DNA of 64,000 nt from Gammaproteobacteria bacterium (GTDB taxonomy: Bacteria; Pseudomonadota; Gammaproteobacteria; Steroidobacterales; Steroidobacteraceae), in NCBI GenBank assembly GCA_013289615.1, contig JABCZO010000004.1, positions 62,001 through 126,000 on the forward strand, read 5' to 3'. Below are positions 1 to 8,196 of the stretch, one piece after another. The stretch's first letter is position 1. Each line of letters opens with the position of its first letter. The notes beneath the pieces are model-generated. The model made no database searches. It had not been told where the DNA came from and worked only from the letters and a program-made list of their open reading frames with translations. Both the position numbers and the translations under genes were made by a program.

Positions 1-358
1 CGCCGAACGACCGGTAACGGGGGCACGGGTGTGTGCGCAGCGTGCAGCGGTGGCGCGGCGGCTTTCCGTGTGCTAGCGCACCGAGGACTTTGCGGGCCGC
101 GACCATGCTGACGCGCGACCAACGAGCCTCGATGCGCTGTGCGCGATGCGAGCGCGCAACAGCGAGCAAACATTCATGCCGGGTTCATTATCGGCCGGAT
201 ATCCTGTTGAACTGTCGGCCCCGGCTGACAGACGTAATTCGATGTGGCTATTGCATTCGTAGGTCAAATTTGGTCAAGTTGTGGCCCGCAAAATCGTACC
301 GCCGCGCAAACGTTCGGTGCGATGCGGTTTATTTCAGTGCAAGTCAAAGGGGATTTAG
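1..358. other. Non-coding left edge with no recognisable gene
   Basis: I see no supportable gene here. Open frames exist on both strands, but their translations are Arg/Cys/Ser-rich and have no domain character, which is typical of shadow frames in GC-rich DNA. The right part must carry the promoter of the lipoprotein gene that follows. A purine-rich AAAGGGG stretch at about 346-352 is its ribosome binding site. I could not settle on a convincing -35/-10 pair. Confidence 0.5.
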
Positions 359-694
359 ATGAACAATTCAATCGTAGTGAAGCTGGCCGCCGCCGCTCTG
401 GTGGTGGGACTCGCCGGCTGCACCGACCTCAAGCCGCTGCAGGCCGAAGTCGACACGCTGAAGCAGCAGGTCGGTCAGCTGCGAACTGATGTGGACGCGG
501 CGAAGGCGTCGGCCGATGCCGCTTCGCGCGCTGCCAGTGCTGCGCAGAGTTCTGCGAATCAGGCTTCCACGGCTGCGAGCGGCGCACAGAGCACGGCCAA
601 CCAGGCGCTATCTGCGGCCCAGGCGGCGCAGGCTTCGACCGATGCGACCAACGAGAAGATCGATCGCATGTTCAAGAAGTCGGTTTCGAAGTAA
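359..694 (+). CDS. Lpp/OprI-like alanine-zipper outer-membrane lipoprotein
   Basis: A 111-residue lipoprotein. The N-terminus has a basic start, a hydrophobic core and a lipobox LAGC, so Cys21 should be lipidated after signal peptidase II cleavage. The mature part begins with a Leu-spaced coiled-coil segment (about residues 24-45). It continues with Ala/Ser heptads (about 46-95) like the alanine zipper of Lpp, OprI and related trimeric lipoproteins, and ends in Lys. In Lpp a C-terminal Lys is the site of covalent linkage to peptidoglycan; that role here is inference. The gene is monocistronic, preceded by a good Shine-Dalgarno sequence and followed by an intrinsic terminator, as expected for an abundant structural lipoprotein. 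It is longer than E. coli Lpp (78 aa precursor). Confidence 0.85.
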   Translation: MNNSIVVKLAAAALVVGLAGCTDLKPLQAEVDTLKQQVGQLRTDVDAAKASADAASRAASAAQSSANQASTAASGAQSTANQALSAAQAAQASTDATNEKIDRMFKKSVSK

Positions 695-714
695 TTTCGG
701 GCCGGACCTTGAAG

Positions 715-745
715 AAAAAACGCCGCGATTCCAGCGGCGTTTTTT
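715..745 (+). terminator. Intrinsic terminator after the lipoprotein gene
   Basis: A perfect 6-bp GC stem, CGCCGC (721-726) and GCGGCG (734-739), surrounds a 7-nt loop. It is flanked by six A upstream and a T-run downstream (740-745), so it can work on both strands. It would end lipoprotein transcription and could also stop read-through from fabH on the minus strand. Confidence 0.9.
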
Positions 746-866
746 ATTGAGCAAATAGTCGGTAACCGCCCCGCCGCGGCCTGCCGGCTATGGGGCTGCT
801 GCCGCGTGGGCGTGCCGCGCACACGCCGCTATTTGCGCTGTGATCGGCCTGTCGATCACGCCAGCA

Positions 867-1835
867 TCAATATCGCAGCAGCGCCGATCCCCAGGTGACA
901 CCGCCACCCAGCGCTTCCAGCAGCAGCATGTCGCCACGCTTGATGCGCCCATCGCGCACACCCACATCCAGCGCGAGCGGCACCGAGGCGGTCGACGTAT
1001 TGCCGTGGTCCTGCACCGTCACGATGACGCGCGCCATCGGCAGGCTGAGCTTTTTCGCCACGGCCTGGATGATTCGCATGTTGGCCTGATGCGGCACCAG
1101 CCAGTCGATGGCGGCTTTCTGCAGACCGTTCGCCGCCAGCGTCTCATCGACCACGCGCCCGAGCAACGTCACGGCGAGCTTGAATACTTCGCTGCCCGCC
1201 ATGCGAACGAAATCCCCGGCCGCCATCGCCCCGGGGGCCGCCCCGTGTGACGGGCCGCCGGTGCAATACATCAGGTGCTTGTAGCTGCCATCGGCATGCA
1301 GGTGGGTCGAGATGATGCCGGGCTGCTCGGATGCTTCCAGCACCACGGCGCCGGCGCCATCGCCAAACAGGATCGCGGTACTGCGATCGTTCTGGTCCAC
1401 GATCCGTGACAGCACCTCGGACCCGACCACCAGCGCGCGGCGCACCGAACCGGTGCGCACGAATTTGTCGGCGACCGCGAGCGCGTAGATGAAGCCGCTG
1501 CAGGCGGCCTCCAGCGCAAACGCCGGGCCGCCGTGACAGCCCAACCGGTCCTGCAGCAGCACGCCGGCGTTCGGAAATATCAGGTCCGGGGTGGTGGTGC
1601 CGTAGGAAATCATCTCGATGTCGCGGGGCGTAAGTCCCGCCGCGGCGATCGCGGCGCGCGAGGCATGCTCGGCCATGTCCACGTTCGATTGCCCTTCGGG
1701 CAGGATATGGCGGCGCTCGATGCCGGTACGCTCACGGATCCAGATATCGCTGGTATCCATGCGCTGCTCGAGATCAAAATTGGTAACGACGATATCCGGC
1801 AGATAGCTGCCGGTGCCGATGATGCGCGAAAACAC
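867..1835 (-). CDS. fabH: Beta-ketoacyl-ACP synthase III
   Basis: This is the condensing enzyme that starts type II fatty acid synthesis by joining an acyl-CoA primer to malonyl-ACP. The 322-residue protein has the complete Cys-His-Asn triad: Cys112 in AACSGF, His249 in VPHQAN and Asn279 in GNTSTASVP. The start is GTG at 1833-1835, immediately after an in-frame stop codon, and has only a weak ribosome binding site. It lies 25 nt downstream of rpmF and is the last gene of the yceD-rpmF-fabH unit. plsX, which separates rpmF from fabH in many gammaproteobacteria, is missing, and fabD, fabG and acpP do not follow. A specialised FabH-like primer enzyme cannot be excluded, but the motifs are those of ordinary FabH. 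Confidence 0.93.
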   Translation of the reverse strand: MFSRIIGTGSYLPDIVVTNFDLEQRMDTSDIWIRERTGIERRHILPEGQSNVDMAEHASRAAIAAAGLTPRDIEMISYGTTTPDLIFPNAGVLLQDRLGCHGGPAFALEAACSGFIYALAVADKFVRTGSVRRALVVGSEVLSRIVDQNDRSTAILFGDGAGAVVLEASEQPGIISTHLHADGSYKHLMYCTGGPSHGAAPGAMAAGDFVRMAGSEVFKLAVTLLGRVVDETLAANGLQKAAIDWLVPHQANMRIIQAVAKKLSLPMARVIVTVQDHGNTSTASVPLALDVGVRDGRIKRGDMLLLEALGGGVTWGSALLRY

Positions 1836-1860
1836 CGTCTAGGCCCGCCGCGGCGCGGCG

Positions 1861-2055
1861 TTATTCCGCGCTGTCCGGCTCGGCCTTTTTCTCTATGACG
1901 CGGCGGCCGCGATAGAAACCATCGGGTGTCACGCAATGGCGCAGGTGCTGCTCACCCGACTGCGGATCGGTCGACAACGCCGGCGTCGACAGCCCATCGT
2001 GAGAACGGTGCATGCCGCGCTTCGAGGGTGTCTTGCGGCTTTTTTGTACGGCCAT
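1861..2055 (-). CDS. rpmF: 50S ribosomal protein L32
   Basis: A 64-residue basic protein of the large ribosomal subunit. The N-terminus [20 protein letters not shown] and the later block [18 protein letters not shown] match bacterial L32 closely. It lacks the paired CxxC zinc ligands of some L32 proteins, as in E. coli. An AGGAG ribosome binding site lies 8 nt before the ATG. It sits between yceD and fabH, 29 nt after yceD. Confidence 0.97.
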   Translation of the reverse strand: MAVQKSRKTPSKRGMHRSHDGLSTPALSTDPQSGEQHLRHCVTPDGFYRGRRVIEKKAEPDSAE

Positions 2056-2084
2056 GATCCAAACTCCTGCAACAGATCCGGAAA

Positions 2085-2645
2085 CTAACTCTTGGTCTTG
2101 CCGCCGCCATCCAGCAGCGCGCGCAGATCCGCGAACGGGCGCACCGTCGCCTCCCCGGTCGCAGCCTGCGGCGGCATCGCCGGCTCGCTGCCGCGCAGCG
2201 CCGTGGGTCGGCCGGCGGAGGCCTCACACTCGCCACTGTCGGGGTGCAGCGGCACGACCGGCAGCGCCAGCAACAATTCCTCGGCCGCCAGCGCCGCGAG
2301 ACTCAGGCGCCCTTCCGCGGCCAGATAGGTCTCCCACTCGACCGGCGCGGCCTCTGCATCGGCCTCGGACTCCACCAGCAGCACCGGCGAACTGGTTTCG
2401 ATCGGCACGGGCATCGGCCCCATGCAGCGCTGGCAGACCAGCTCCAATTGCGCCCGCAGCGCGACCTGCGCCACCATGAATCCCTGCTCGCGGCCGAATT
2501 GCACCCGCGCATGCACCTGGCCGCCACCCAAAATCATCTCGCCCGGAAGGCCCGGCAGCTCAGCCACAGGGATATCCAAGTCTAAGGTCGCGCGAGCGTC
2601 CGCTAGCTTTCTGACGTCGCGTAGCTTGGAGGCGGCGCCCGGCAT
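2085..2645 (-). CDS. yceD: YceD/DUF177 family protein (23S rRNA accumulation)
   Basis: A 186-residue acidic protein of the DUF177 family, almost always encoded just before rpmF and linked in E. coli and plants to 23S rRNA accumulation. The family core is visible as the ECQRC-like block VCQRCMGPM at about residues 76-84, preceded by alternating beta segments, with the conserved Leu-rich [14 protein letters not shown] at about 130-143. The C-terminal 45 residues are low-complexity. The gene begins the rpmF operon. A strong sigma-70 promoter (2655-2683) would place the transcription start only about 3 nt before this ATG, and no alternative start codon exists in the next 15 codons, so the message may be nearly leaderless. 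Confidence 0.9.
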   Translation of the reverse strand: MPGAASKLRDVRKLADARATLDLDIPVAELPGLPGEMILGGGQVHARVQFGREQGFMVAQVALRAQLELVCQRCMGPMPVPIETSSPVLLVESEADAEAAPVEWETYLAAEGRLSLAALAAEELLLALPVVPLHPDSGECEASAGRPTALRGSEPAMPPQAATGEATVRPFADLRALLDGGGKTKS

Positions 2646-2654
2646 GGGCCGCGT

Positions 2655-2683
2655 ATAATAGGTTCAGTGGCGCGGCAAGTCAA
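2655..2683 (-). promoter_or_regulatory. Sigma-70 promoter of yceD-rpmF-fabH
   Basis: Read on the minus strand, a -35 box TTGACT (2678-2683) is followed by a 17-nt spacer and a -10 box TATTAT (2655-2660). Each box differs from consensus at one position and the spacing is ideal. The predicted start site near 2648 leaves about 3 nt before the yceD ATG at 2645. Confidence 0.75.
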
Positions 2684-2734
2684 AAAACACGGCGATGCCA
2701 AGCCATTGATTCGAAATTCGTTTTCACGCCGCAC

Positions 2735-3313
2735 ATGCTGCCCCTGATCCTGGCCTCGACCTCGCTGTATCGGCGCGAGTTGCTCGCGCGCCTGCCCCTG
2801 CCCTTCCAGTGCGCAGCGCCGGACGTCGATGAGGCCCCGTTGCCGGCAGAGAGCCATCCGGATCGGGCCGTGCGCCTGGCACTGGCCAAGGCGGCCGCAG
2901 TGGGCGCGCGCCATCCGGATGCCACCGTCATCGGCAGCGACCAGGTCGGGGTGTGCAAAGGCGAACTGCTCGACAAACCCGGCGATGCGCTGCGTGCGCG
3001 CTCGCAGCTGCAGTGGCTGTCGGCCGCCGCCGCGACCTTCCATACCGCGGTGGCGGTGCTGCAGGTGGAGCGCGGCAACATCCTGCAGTTCGTCGACACC
3101 ACGACGGTCTATTTTCGCGCCCTCAGCGACGCGGAGATCGAGCGTTATATCGCGATCGACAAGCCGTTCGACTGCGCCGGGGGCTTCCGCTGCGAAGCCC
3201 TCGGCATCACTTTGTTCAGCCGCGTGGTGTCGGAGGATCCCACCGGCCTGATCGGCCTGCCGCTGATCGCGGTGGCGCGCGCGCTGCGGCAGCTCGGCTA
3301 CCAACTGCCGTGA
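2735..3313 (+). CDS. Maf-family nucleoside triphosphate pyrophosphatase, YceF type
   Basis: A 192-residue house-cleaning enzyme that hydrolyses non-canonical nucleotides such as 7-methyl-GTP to monophosphates. The N-terminal ILASTSLYRRELL carries the Maf signature S-x-x-R-x-x-L. The catalytic-site segment IGSDQVGVCKGELLDKPG (about residues 66-83) resembles YceF rather than the dTTP/UTP-type Maf. The later CAGGFRCEALG and TGLIGLPL blocks complete the fold. It is divergent from yceD-rpmF, the usual genomic neighbourhood of yceF. Start: ATG at 2735, close to the first conserved residues. Confidence 0.9.
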   Translation: MLPLILASTSLYRRELLARLPLPFQCAAPDVDEAPLPAESHPDRAVRLALAKAAAVGARHPDATVIGSDQVGVCKGELLDKPGDALRARSQLQWLSAAAATFHTAVAVLQVERGNILQFVDTTTVYFRALSDAEIERYIAIDKPFDCAGGFRCEALGITLFSRVVSEDPTGLIGLPLIAVARALRQLGYQLP

Positions 3314-3325
3314 CTGCCTGCCCGG

Positions 3326-4099
3326 TCAGGGCTGCTTGTCGAGGATGTACGACAGCCGGGTTTCGTGTACCGGATCAGTGTCCACGACGTGCATGGTCTT
3401 GCCGTCACCCGACACGGTCGAGCGGATGATGCCTGTCACCTTGCCGTCGCGCTTGTCGATCTCCTCGATGGTGTCGGAGCCGATGTGCTTGAGCGATACC
3501 ACCGTGTGGCCCGGATCGCCTGCCAGCGGATACTCGTTGCCGTCGAACTTCGCATCATAGCTCTGGCCGTTCCAGCTCATCTTCAGCGACTCCGCGCTCA
3601 TCGCATAGCTGATGGTGCGGCCGATGTCGCCCATGTCCGCTACCTTGTCGATCTGCCAGGAGCCGGAGGCCGGATGCGCCCCGGCCGGCGCCGCACCGAC
3701 GCGCTTCTCGGTATAGCTGGCGGTGTAGGGCTGCCCGCCGCTGCTGTTGGTGAATCTGACGACAAGGCTGGCGCCGCCGTCCGAGACCGAATAACTTGCG
3801 CTAGTGATCGGTTTGCCGGCGCGCTTGCTCGCGACCTCGAAGGAGGTCGGGCTCAGCACCCGCACCGCCACCGCATCGTAGTAGTCGTGGCCGCTGACGC
3901 CCTGGTCGCTGCCATCGGCCTTCACCTTGATCTCGGGCACGCAGCTGCTGCAGCGATACATGCCCTGCGTGATGTCGAACACTTCCGGTTTTCCGGAAGC
4001 CTGGAACGATTCGACCCGCGTCTTCCAGGTGCCGTCGAAAGGCCCCTGGGCAAACGAAATCGCGGGCACCAGCAGCAACAGTCCCGCTACGATCTTCAT
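3326..4099 (-). CDS. Exported protein of unknown function with a duplicated beta-rich domain
   Basis: I do not recognise a named family. The start is set at ATG 4097-4099 because GGGAG lies about 10 nt upstream and the N-terminus is then a clean signal peptide (MKIVAGLLLLVPAISFAQG), giving 257 aa. The mature protein opens with FDGTWK, and a second similar block, ASGSWQIDK, starts near residue 140. Both halves are rich in short beta-like segments, so an internal duplication of a lipocalin-like fold is plausible. A Cys pair (YRCSSC) lies near residue 50. The gene is isolated between the convergent maf gene (12 nt away) and rluC, so context gives no function. Confidence 0.75.
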   Translation of the reverse strand: MKIVAGLLLLVPAISFAQGPFDGTWKTRVESFQASGKPEVFDITQGMYRCSSCVPEIKVKADGSDQGVSGHDYYDAVAVRVLSPTSFEVASKRAGKPITSASYSVSDGGASLVVRFTNSSGGQPYTASYTEKRVGAAPAGAHPASGSWQIDKVADMGDIGRTISYAMSAESLKMSWNGQSYDAKFDGNEYPLAGDPGHTVVSLKHIGSDTIEEIDKRDGKVTGIIRSTVSGDGKTMHVVDTDPVHETRLSYILDKQP

Positions 4100-4136
4100 C
4101 AGGGGCACTCCCGGGAATGGTGTTTCGCGCGGCAGT

Positions 4137-5168
4137 TTACTCTCTCGCCGGGCGCGCCGGGCGCGCCGGGCGCGCCGCGCGTGTGGCGCGGCTGCGCTTG
4201 CTGCCGAGCTGATCGAGCACGGCGCGCAGCGGTGGCGGCAGCGGCGCGCTGAAGCTTTGCTCGCTGCCGCTGTCGGGCCAGACGAACGACAGGCTGTGCG
4301 CATGCAGGAACATGCGCCCAAGTCCGAAGCCGGCGAGGACCTGGTTGAAGACTTCATCACCATACTTCGCATCGCCCGCGACCGGATGCCCGCAGTAGGC
4401 CGCGTGTACACGGATCTGGTGCGTGCGGCCGGTATGGATGATCGCCTCGATCAGCGAGGCGCGTGCGCCGTAGTGCTCGATCAGCCTGAACTCGGTCAGC
4501 GCATTCTTGCCGTGCAGGTCCACCTTGACGGTGCGCTCACCGCCCACCCGCAGATCGGTGCGCAGCGGCGCATCGATTTTTTTATGCCCGAGGTTCCAGT
4601 GACCGGCCACCAGTGCCAGATAACTCTTCTGCACCGCGCCGTCGCGCAGCAGCGCATGCAGCGCGCGCAGTGCCGAACTGCGCTTCGCCACCAGCAGCAG
4701 GCCGCTGGTGTCGCGATCGAGCCGATGCGCCAGCTCGAGCGTCTGCTGCGGACGCGACGCGCGCAGCGCCTCGATGACGCCGAAGGACAGGCCGCTGCCG
4801 CCGTGCACCGCGATGCCGCCCGGCTTGTCGAGCACCAGCAGCCGTTCATCTTCATGGATGATCGCGTGCTCGATCGCCGCGATCATGCCGGCCGGAACTC
4901 GCCGCGGCGCATCGGGCGCGACTTCGCGCACCGGCGGCAGGCGCAGCGAGTCGCCGGCGGCCAGCCGCTGCGCAGGATCCGCCCGGCGGCCGTTGACGCG
5001 CACCTCGCCGCGGCGGATCAGCCGAAACAGGCGACTGCGCGGCACGCCAGGCAAAAGCCGGCCCAAGACCTTGTCGAGACGCTGGCCCTGCTCGTTGGCG
5101 TCGATGGCGACGTGGCGCACGGCGGATCTGCGCCCGGGCGGCTCGGGCTGTGGGTCGATCTGGGTCAA
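4137..5168 (-). CDS. rluC: 23S rRNA pseudouridine synthase, RluC type
   Basis: This enzyme converts uridines of 23S rRNA to pseudouridine (955/2504/2580 in E. coli for RluC). It has an S4 RNA-binding domain (GQRLDKVLGRLLPGVPRSRL and onwards, about residues 26-85) followed by the RluA-family catalytic domain. The catalytic Asp is in the HRLDRDTSG motif at about residue 165. The open frame extends about 100 codons upstream, but family alignment supports a TTG start at 5166-5168 with GGAG just before it; the upstream part covers the rne promoter region. The C-terminus carries an Ala-Arg-Pro tail made by 9-bp DNA repeats. Divergence from rne is conserved in gammaproteobacteria. Confidence 0.88.
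   Translation of the reverse strand: MTQIDPQPEPPGRRSAVRHVAIDANEQGQRLDKVLGRLLPGVPRSRLFRLIRRGEVRVNGRRADPAQRLAAGDSLRLPPVREVAPDAPRRVPAGMIAAIEHAIIHEDERLLVLDKPGGIAVHGGSGLSFGVIEALRASRPQQTLELAHRLDRDTSGLLLVAKRSSALRALHALLRDGAVQKSYLALVAGHWNLGHKKIDAPLRTDLRVGGERTVKVDLHGKNALTEFRLIEHYGARASLIEAIIHTGRTHQIRVHAAYCGHPVAGDAKYGDEVFNQVLAGFGLGRMFLHAHSLSFVWPDSGSEQSFSAPLPPPLRAVLDQLGSKRSRATRAARPARPARPARE
4146..4181. repeat. Four tandem 9-bp units in the 3' end of rluC
   Basis: CGCCGGGCG is repeated three times, followed by a variant unit. It is in frame with rluC and encodes an Ala-Arg-Pro tripeptide repeat in the last 15 residues. The repeat also creates three overlapping GGCGCGCC palindromes. Confidence 0.85.
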
Positions 5169-5204
5169 AGGGAGCTCCGGAGGTGCAAGCGGCGCTTTAA
5201 GTGT

Positions 5205-5233
5205 TTGTTTCCAGTAGCGTCTGTGTCTATAAT
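5205..5233 (+). promoter_or_regulatory. Probable rne promoter
   Basis: A consensus -10 box TATAAT (5228-5233) stands 17 nt after TTGTTT (5205-5210), a partial -35. The predicted start near 5240 gives an rne leader of about 394 nt, comparable to the roughly 360-nt leader of E. coli rne. Confidence 0.65.
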
Positions 5234-5239
5234 CATGTC

Positions 5240-5633
5240 GTTGTCCAAGGCCGGACTCCCACATCTTCAAGGAACGGGTCCGGGTGATGGCAACGAGACT
5301 GCGGCCAAGCGCCGCATGGTAGTTGGTCCTCGAAATCGAGGCCATCGCGCATGAGTCGGCCGATCTGGTCCGCGCTCGCCCACGTTGCTCCTCCGCAAGT
5401 TCGAGCCCACGAGCGCGCCGCCGGTCAGTGGACCCCAAGGTTTTCCGGCGCGCCGCCGATGTAAGGGCGGCCACGAGTCACTAGCACGTAAGTCGATGAC
5501 ACAAAATCGATGACACATCTGACGCGCCAATCGATCTTCGGGTGTTCCGCTGTCCATGGCGGCTGCGAGTCTGTGCCCCCACAAGTGCACATTCCGGCAA
5601 CCGCGGCCTCTCATCCAATTCTGGCAGAGGCAA
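5240..5633 (+). promoter_or_regulatory. Long 5' leader of rne, candidate autoregulatory region
   Basis: This stretch without a gene separates rluC and rne. It holds a short perfect hairpin CCTCG-AAAT-CGAGG (about 5327-5340), GC-rich self-complementary segments around 5410-5460, and a direct repeat TCGATGACACA at about 5493-5518. In E. coli the rne leader is folded and cut by RNase E to feed back on its own synthesis. The same function here is inferred from length and position only. An AGAGG ribosome binding site precedes the rne ATG at 5634. Confidence 0.5.
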
Positions 5634-8189
5634 ATGAAAAGAATGTTAGTCAACGCGACCCAGCAGGAAGAGCTGCGGGTGGCAATGGTCGATGGACAGA
5701 AACTGTATGACCTGAGCATCGAGATTCCTTCACGGGAACAGAAAAAAGCCAACATCTACAAAGCCCGCATTTCGCGCGTCGAGCCCTCGCTCGAGGCGGC
5801 GTTTGTCGACTACGGCGCGCAGCGGCACGGCTTCCTGCCGCTGAAGGAGATCTCGCGCGAATTCTTTCGCGCCCAGCCGCAGGGCCGGCTCAACATCCGT
5901 GAACTGGTGAGCGAGGGCCAGGAACTGCTGGTGCAGGTCGAAAAGGAGGAACGCGGCAACAAGGGCGCTGCGCTCACAACGTTCATCAGCCTGGCGGGGC
6001 GATTCCTGGTCCTGATGCCCAATAACCCGCGTGCCGGCGGCGTATCGCGCCGCATCGAGGGTGAGGATCGGGACCAGATGCGCGAGGTGATGAACCAGCT
6101 GAACGTACCCGACGGCATGGGGGCCATCGTTCGCACCGCCGGTGTCGGCCGCTCGGTCGAGGAGCTGCAGTGGGATCTGGATAATCTCAATACCCAGTGG
6201 CAGGCGATCGCCGAGGCGGCCAAGGGCCGCGGCGCACCGTTCCTGGTGTACCAGGAGGGCGATGCGGTGACGCGCGCGTTGCGCGACTACCTGACCGACG
6301 ATATCGGCGAGATCCTGGTCGATGACGAGGGCGCATTCCAGAAGGGCCTGGAGTACATGCAACGCTTCATGCCGAACGACACGCAGCGCCGGCTCAAGCT
6401 CTATGTGGACGATATTCCGCTGTTCACGCGCTACCAGATCGAGAGCCAGATCGAGTCCGCCTACGCACACAAGGTGCAGCTGCCCTCGGGCGGCAGCCTG
6501 GTGATCGACTACACCGAAGCGCTGGTCTCGATCGACATCAACTCGGCCCGCGCCACTCGCGGCGCCGACATCGAGACCACCGCCTGCAACACCAATCTCG
6601 AGGCCGCGGATGAGATTGCGCGCCAGCTGCGCATTCGCGACATCGGCGGCCTGATCGTGATCGACTTCATCGACATGGAGTCGCAGAAGAACCAGCGCGA
6701 CGTCGAGGAACGGCTGCGCGAAGCGATGCGCATGGACCGGGCACGCATCCAGATCGGACGCCTGTCGCGCTTCGGACTGCTGGAGATGTCGCGCCAGCGC
6801 CTGCGGCCGAGCCTGGGCGAGTCGAGCCACCTGGTGTGCCCGCGCTGCAACGGCATCGGCAGCATTCGCAGCATCGAATCGCTGGCGCTATCGATCCTGC
6901 GACTGATCGGCGAGGAGACGCGCAAGGACCGCACCGCACGCCTGATCGTGCAGGTGCCGGTGGACGTGGCCACCTATCTGATCAACGAGAAGCGTGACGC
7001 ATTGCGCGCCCTCGAGGACAAGTCACACGCGCAGATGGTGATCGTGCCGAATCCGCACATCCAGACCCCCGAGTACTCGATCCGGCGGGTGCGCGACGAC
7101 GAGGCGCAGCTGGCCGAGAACTCCCAGGTCAGCTACCAGATTCCGGCCGCCCCGGCGGTGGTCGACGCGGCCGAGCGCGACCGCAAGCCGGTCGCCGAGC
7201 AGCCCGCCGTGGCCGCGTTGCTGCCCAAGACCGCCGCACCGGTCGTGCCGCCGGCCGCGCCCAGGCACGCGCCGCCGATCGAACAGGCGCCGAGTACCGG
7301 GTTCTGGGGCCGGCTGAAAGGCCTGTTTGCGCCGCCGGCCGCCGCGTCACCGCTCGGCGAGGCGTCCGGCAGCCCCAGTCCGGAGCGAGAACCGGCGCGC
7401 GAGCCGCGCCGCGCCAACAGCGAGCGTGGCGATCGCGGTGCGCGCGGTGGACGTGGGCGCGACCGGCGGCCCGATCGGCATGGCAGCAGCCGCGGCCGCG
7501 ACGAGGCGCGGCACGAGCCCCGGGGTGGCGTCGAGCGCGGTCGCGACGAGCCACGGCGCGAGCCGCGACGTGACGAACCACGCCGCGATGAGCCGCGGAA
7601 TATGGAGCCGCGACGTGACGAACCGCGCCGCGATGAACCGCGGAATATGGAGCCGAAACGTGACGAACCGCGCCGCGATGAACCGCGGCAAATGGAGCCG
7701 CAGCGCGAGTCCTCACACGAGCCGCGCGAGGCAGCCCCTGAAGGGCCGCCGCTGAGCGACCGGCCGCCACGCACCGGACGCTCGCGTCGCGGCGGCCGAC
7801 GCCGACGTCGCGGTGCCGGCAATCGCGACCAGGGCATCGGTGGCCAGGGCGGCGCCGCGGGCGGCGCCGACCAGTCGATCGACAGCCAGACCGGGTTTGG
7901 TGGGGACAACGGCCAGCAGGAGATGGGTTGGACCGGATCAGCCGCCGACACGAGCAGCACGCATGGCCCCAGCGAGGCCCCGGTGCACAGTGCAGCTCGC
8001 AGCGAGCCCCCTGCCTACGCCGCGCCGCAACGCCCTGACGAGGCACCGTCACGCCTGTCCGAACCGCCCGGCACCGAACACGCGCCTGCCGCCCCGGCGC
8101 CGGATCATCGCCCCCAGGTGGCGTGGTCTTCGGCGCCGCCATCCACACCGGCCGACCACGACGCCGAGCGCCCGCCGCGCGAGGACTAG
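5634..8189 (+). CDS. rne: Ribonuclease E
   Basis: This is the endoribonuclease that initiates mRNA decay and processes rRNA and tRNA precursors, and scaffolds the degradosome. The start is ATG 5634 with a nearby AGAGG, giving the canonical [20 protein letters not shown] and 851 aa. Visible parts are an S1 domain (about 35-120), an RNase H/DNase I-like catalytic core with the metal-binding Asp in SIDINSA (about 300) and VIDFIDM (about 344), and the Zn-link CPRC (402-405) that makes the dimer of dimers. The rest is a long disordered region. It is extremely Arg/Glu/Asp-rich around residues 600-700 and contains three 45-bp repeats; an [14 protein letters not shown]-binding patch follows. The tail is shorter than in E. 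coli (1061 aa total). Confidence 0.95.
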   Translation: MKRMLVNATQQEELRVAMVDGQKLYDLSIEIPSREQKKANIYKARISRVEPSLEAAFVDYGAQRHGFLPLKEISREFFRAQPQGRLNIRELVSEGQELLVQVEKEERGNKGAALTTFISLAGRFLVLMPNNPRAGGVSRRIEGEDRDQMREVMNQLNVPDGMGAIVRTAGVGRSVEELQWDLDNLNTQWQAIAEAAKGRGAPFLVYQEGDAVTRALRDYLTDDIGEILVDDEGAFQKGLEYMQRFMPNDTQRRLKLYVDDIPLFTRYQIESQIESAYAHKVQLPSGGSLVIDYTEALVSIDINSARATRGADIETTACNTNLEAADEIARQLRIRDIGGLIVIDFIDMESQKNQRDVEERLREAMRMDRARIQIGRLSRFGLLEMSRQRLRPSLGESSHLVCPRCNGIGSIRSIESLALSILRLIGEETRKDRTARLIVQVPVDVATYLINEKRDALRALEDKSHAQMVIVPNPHIQTPEYSIRRVRDDEAQLAENSQVSYQIPAAPAVVDAAERDRKPVAEQPAVAALLPKTAAPVVPPAAPRHAPPIEQAPSTGFWGRLKGLFAPPAAASPLGEASGSPSPEREPAREPRRANSERGDRGARGGRGRDRRPDRHGSSRGRDEARHEPRGGVERGRDEPRREPRRDEPRRDEPRNMEPRRDEPRRDEPRNMEPKRDEPRRDEPRQMEPQRESSHEPREAAPEGPPLSDRPPRTGRSRRGGRRRRRGAGNRDQGIGGQGGAAGGADQSIDSQTGFGGDNGQQEMGWTGSAADTSSTHGPSEAPVHSAARSEPPAYAAPQRPDEAPSRLSEPPGTEHAPAAPAPDHRPQVAWSSAPPSTPADHDAERPPRED
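7560..7694. repeat. Three tandem 45-bp repeats inside rne
   Basis: Units at 7560-7604, 7605-7649 and 7650-7694 are nearly identical and in frame. Each encodes 15 residues of the form [15 protein letters not shown]. Differences are few and mostly at wobble positions, apart from R to K and N to Q changes in the third copy, so the expansion looks recent. Related DEPRR sub-repeats continue upstream from about 7530. Confidence 0.95.
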
Positions 8190-8196
8190 CGCGCCC

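Noticed and set aside
33..362. Open frame covering most of the left edge
   Set aside because: Composition is Arg/Cys-rich, there is no ribosome binding site or domain, and it runs into the lipoprotein gene's start.
2654..2659. TATAAT on the plus strand as a maf promoter
   Set aside because: No -35 box at suitable distance. The same bases form the -10 of a much better minus-strand promoter for yceD.
4100..4411. N-terminal extension of the exported protein gene
   Set aside because: It lies inside rluC, has no exported-protein character, and ATG 4099 has both a ribosome binding site and a proper signal peptide.
5169..5474. N-terminal extension of RluC
   Set aside because: It would cover the rne promoter, has no S4-like sequence, and the TTG start at 5168 with GGAG fits the family start.
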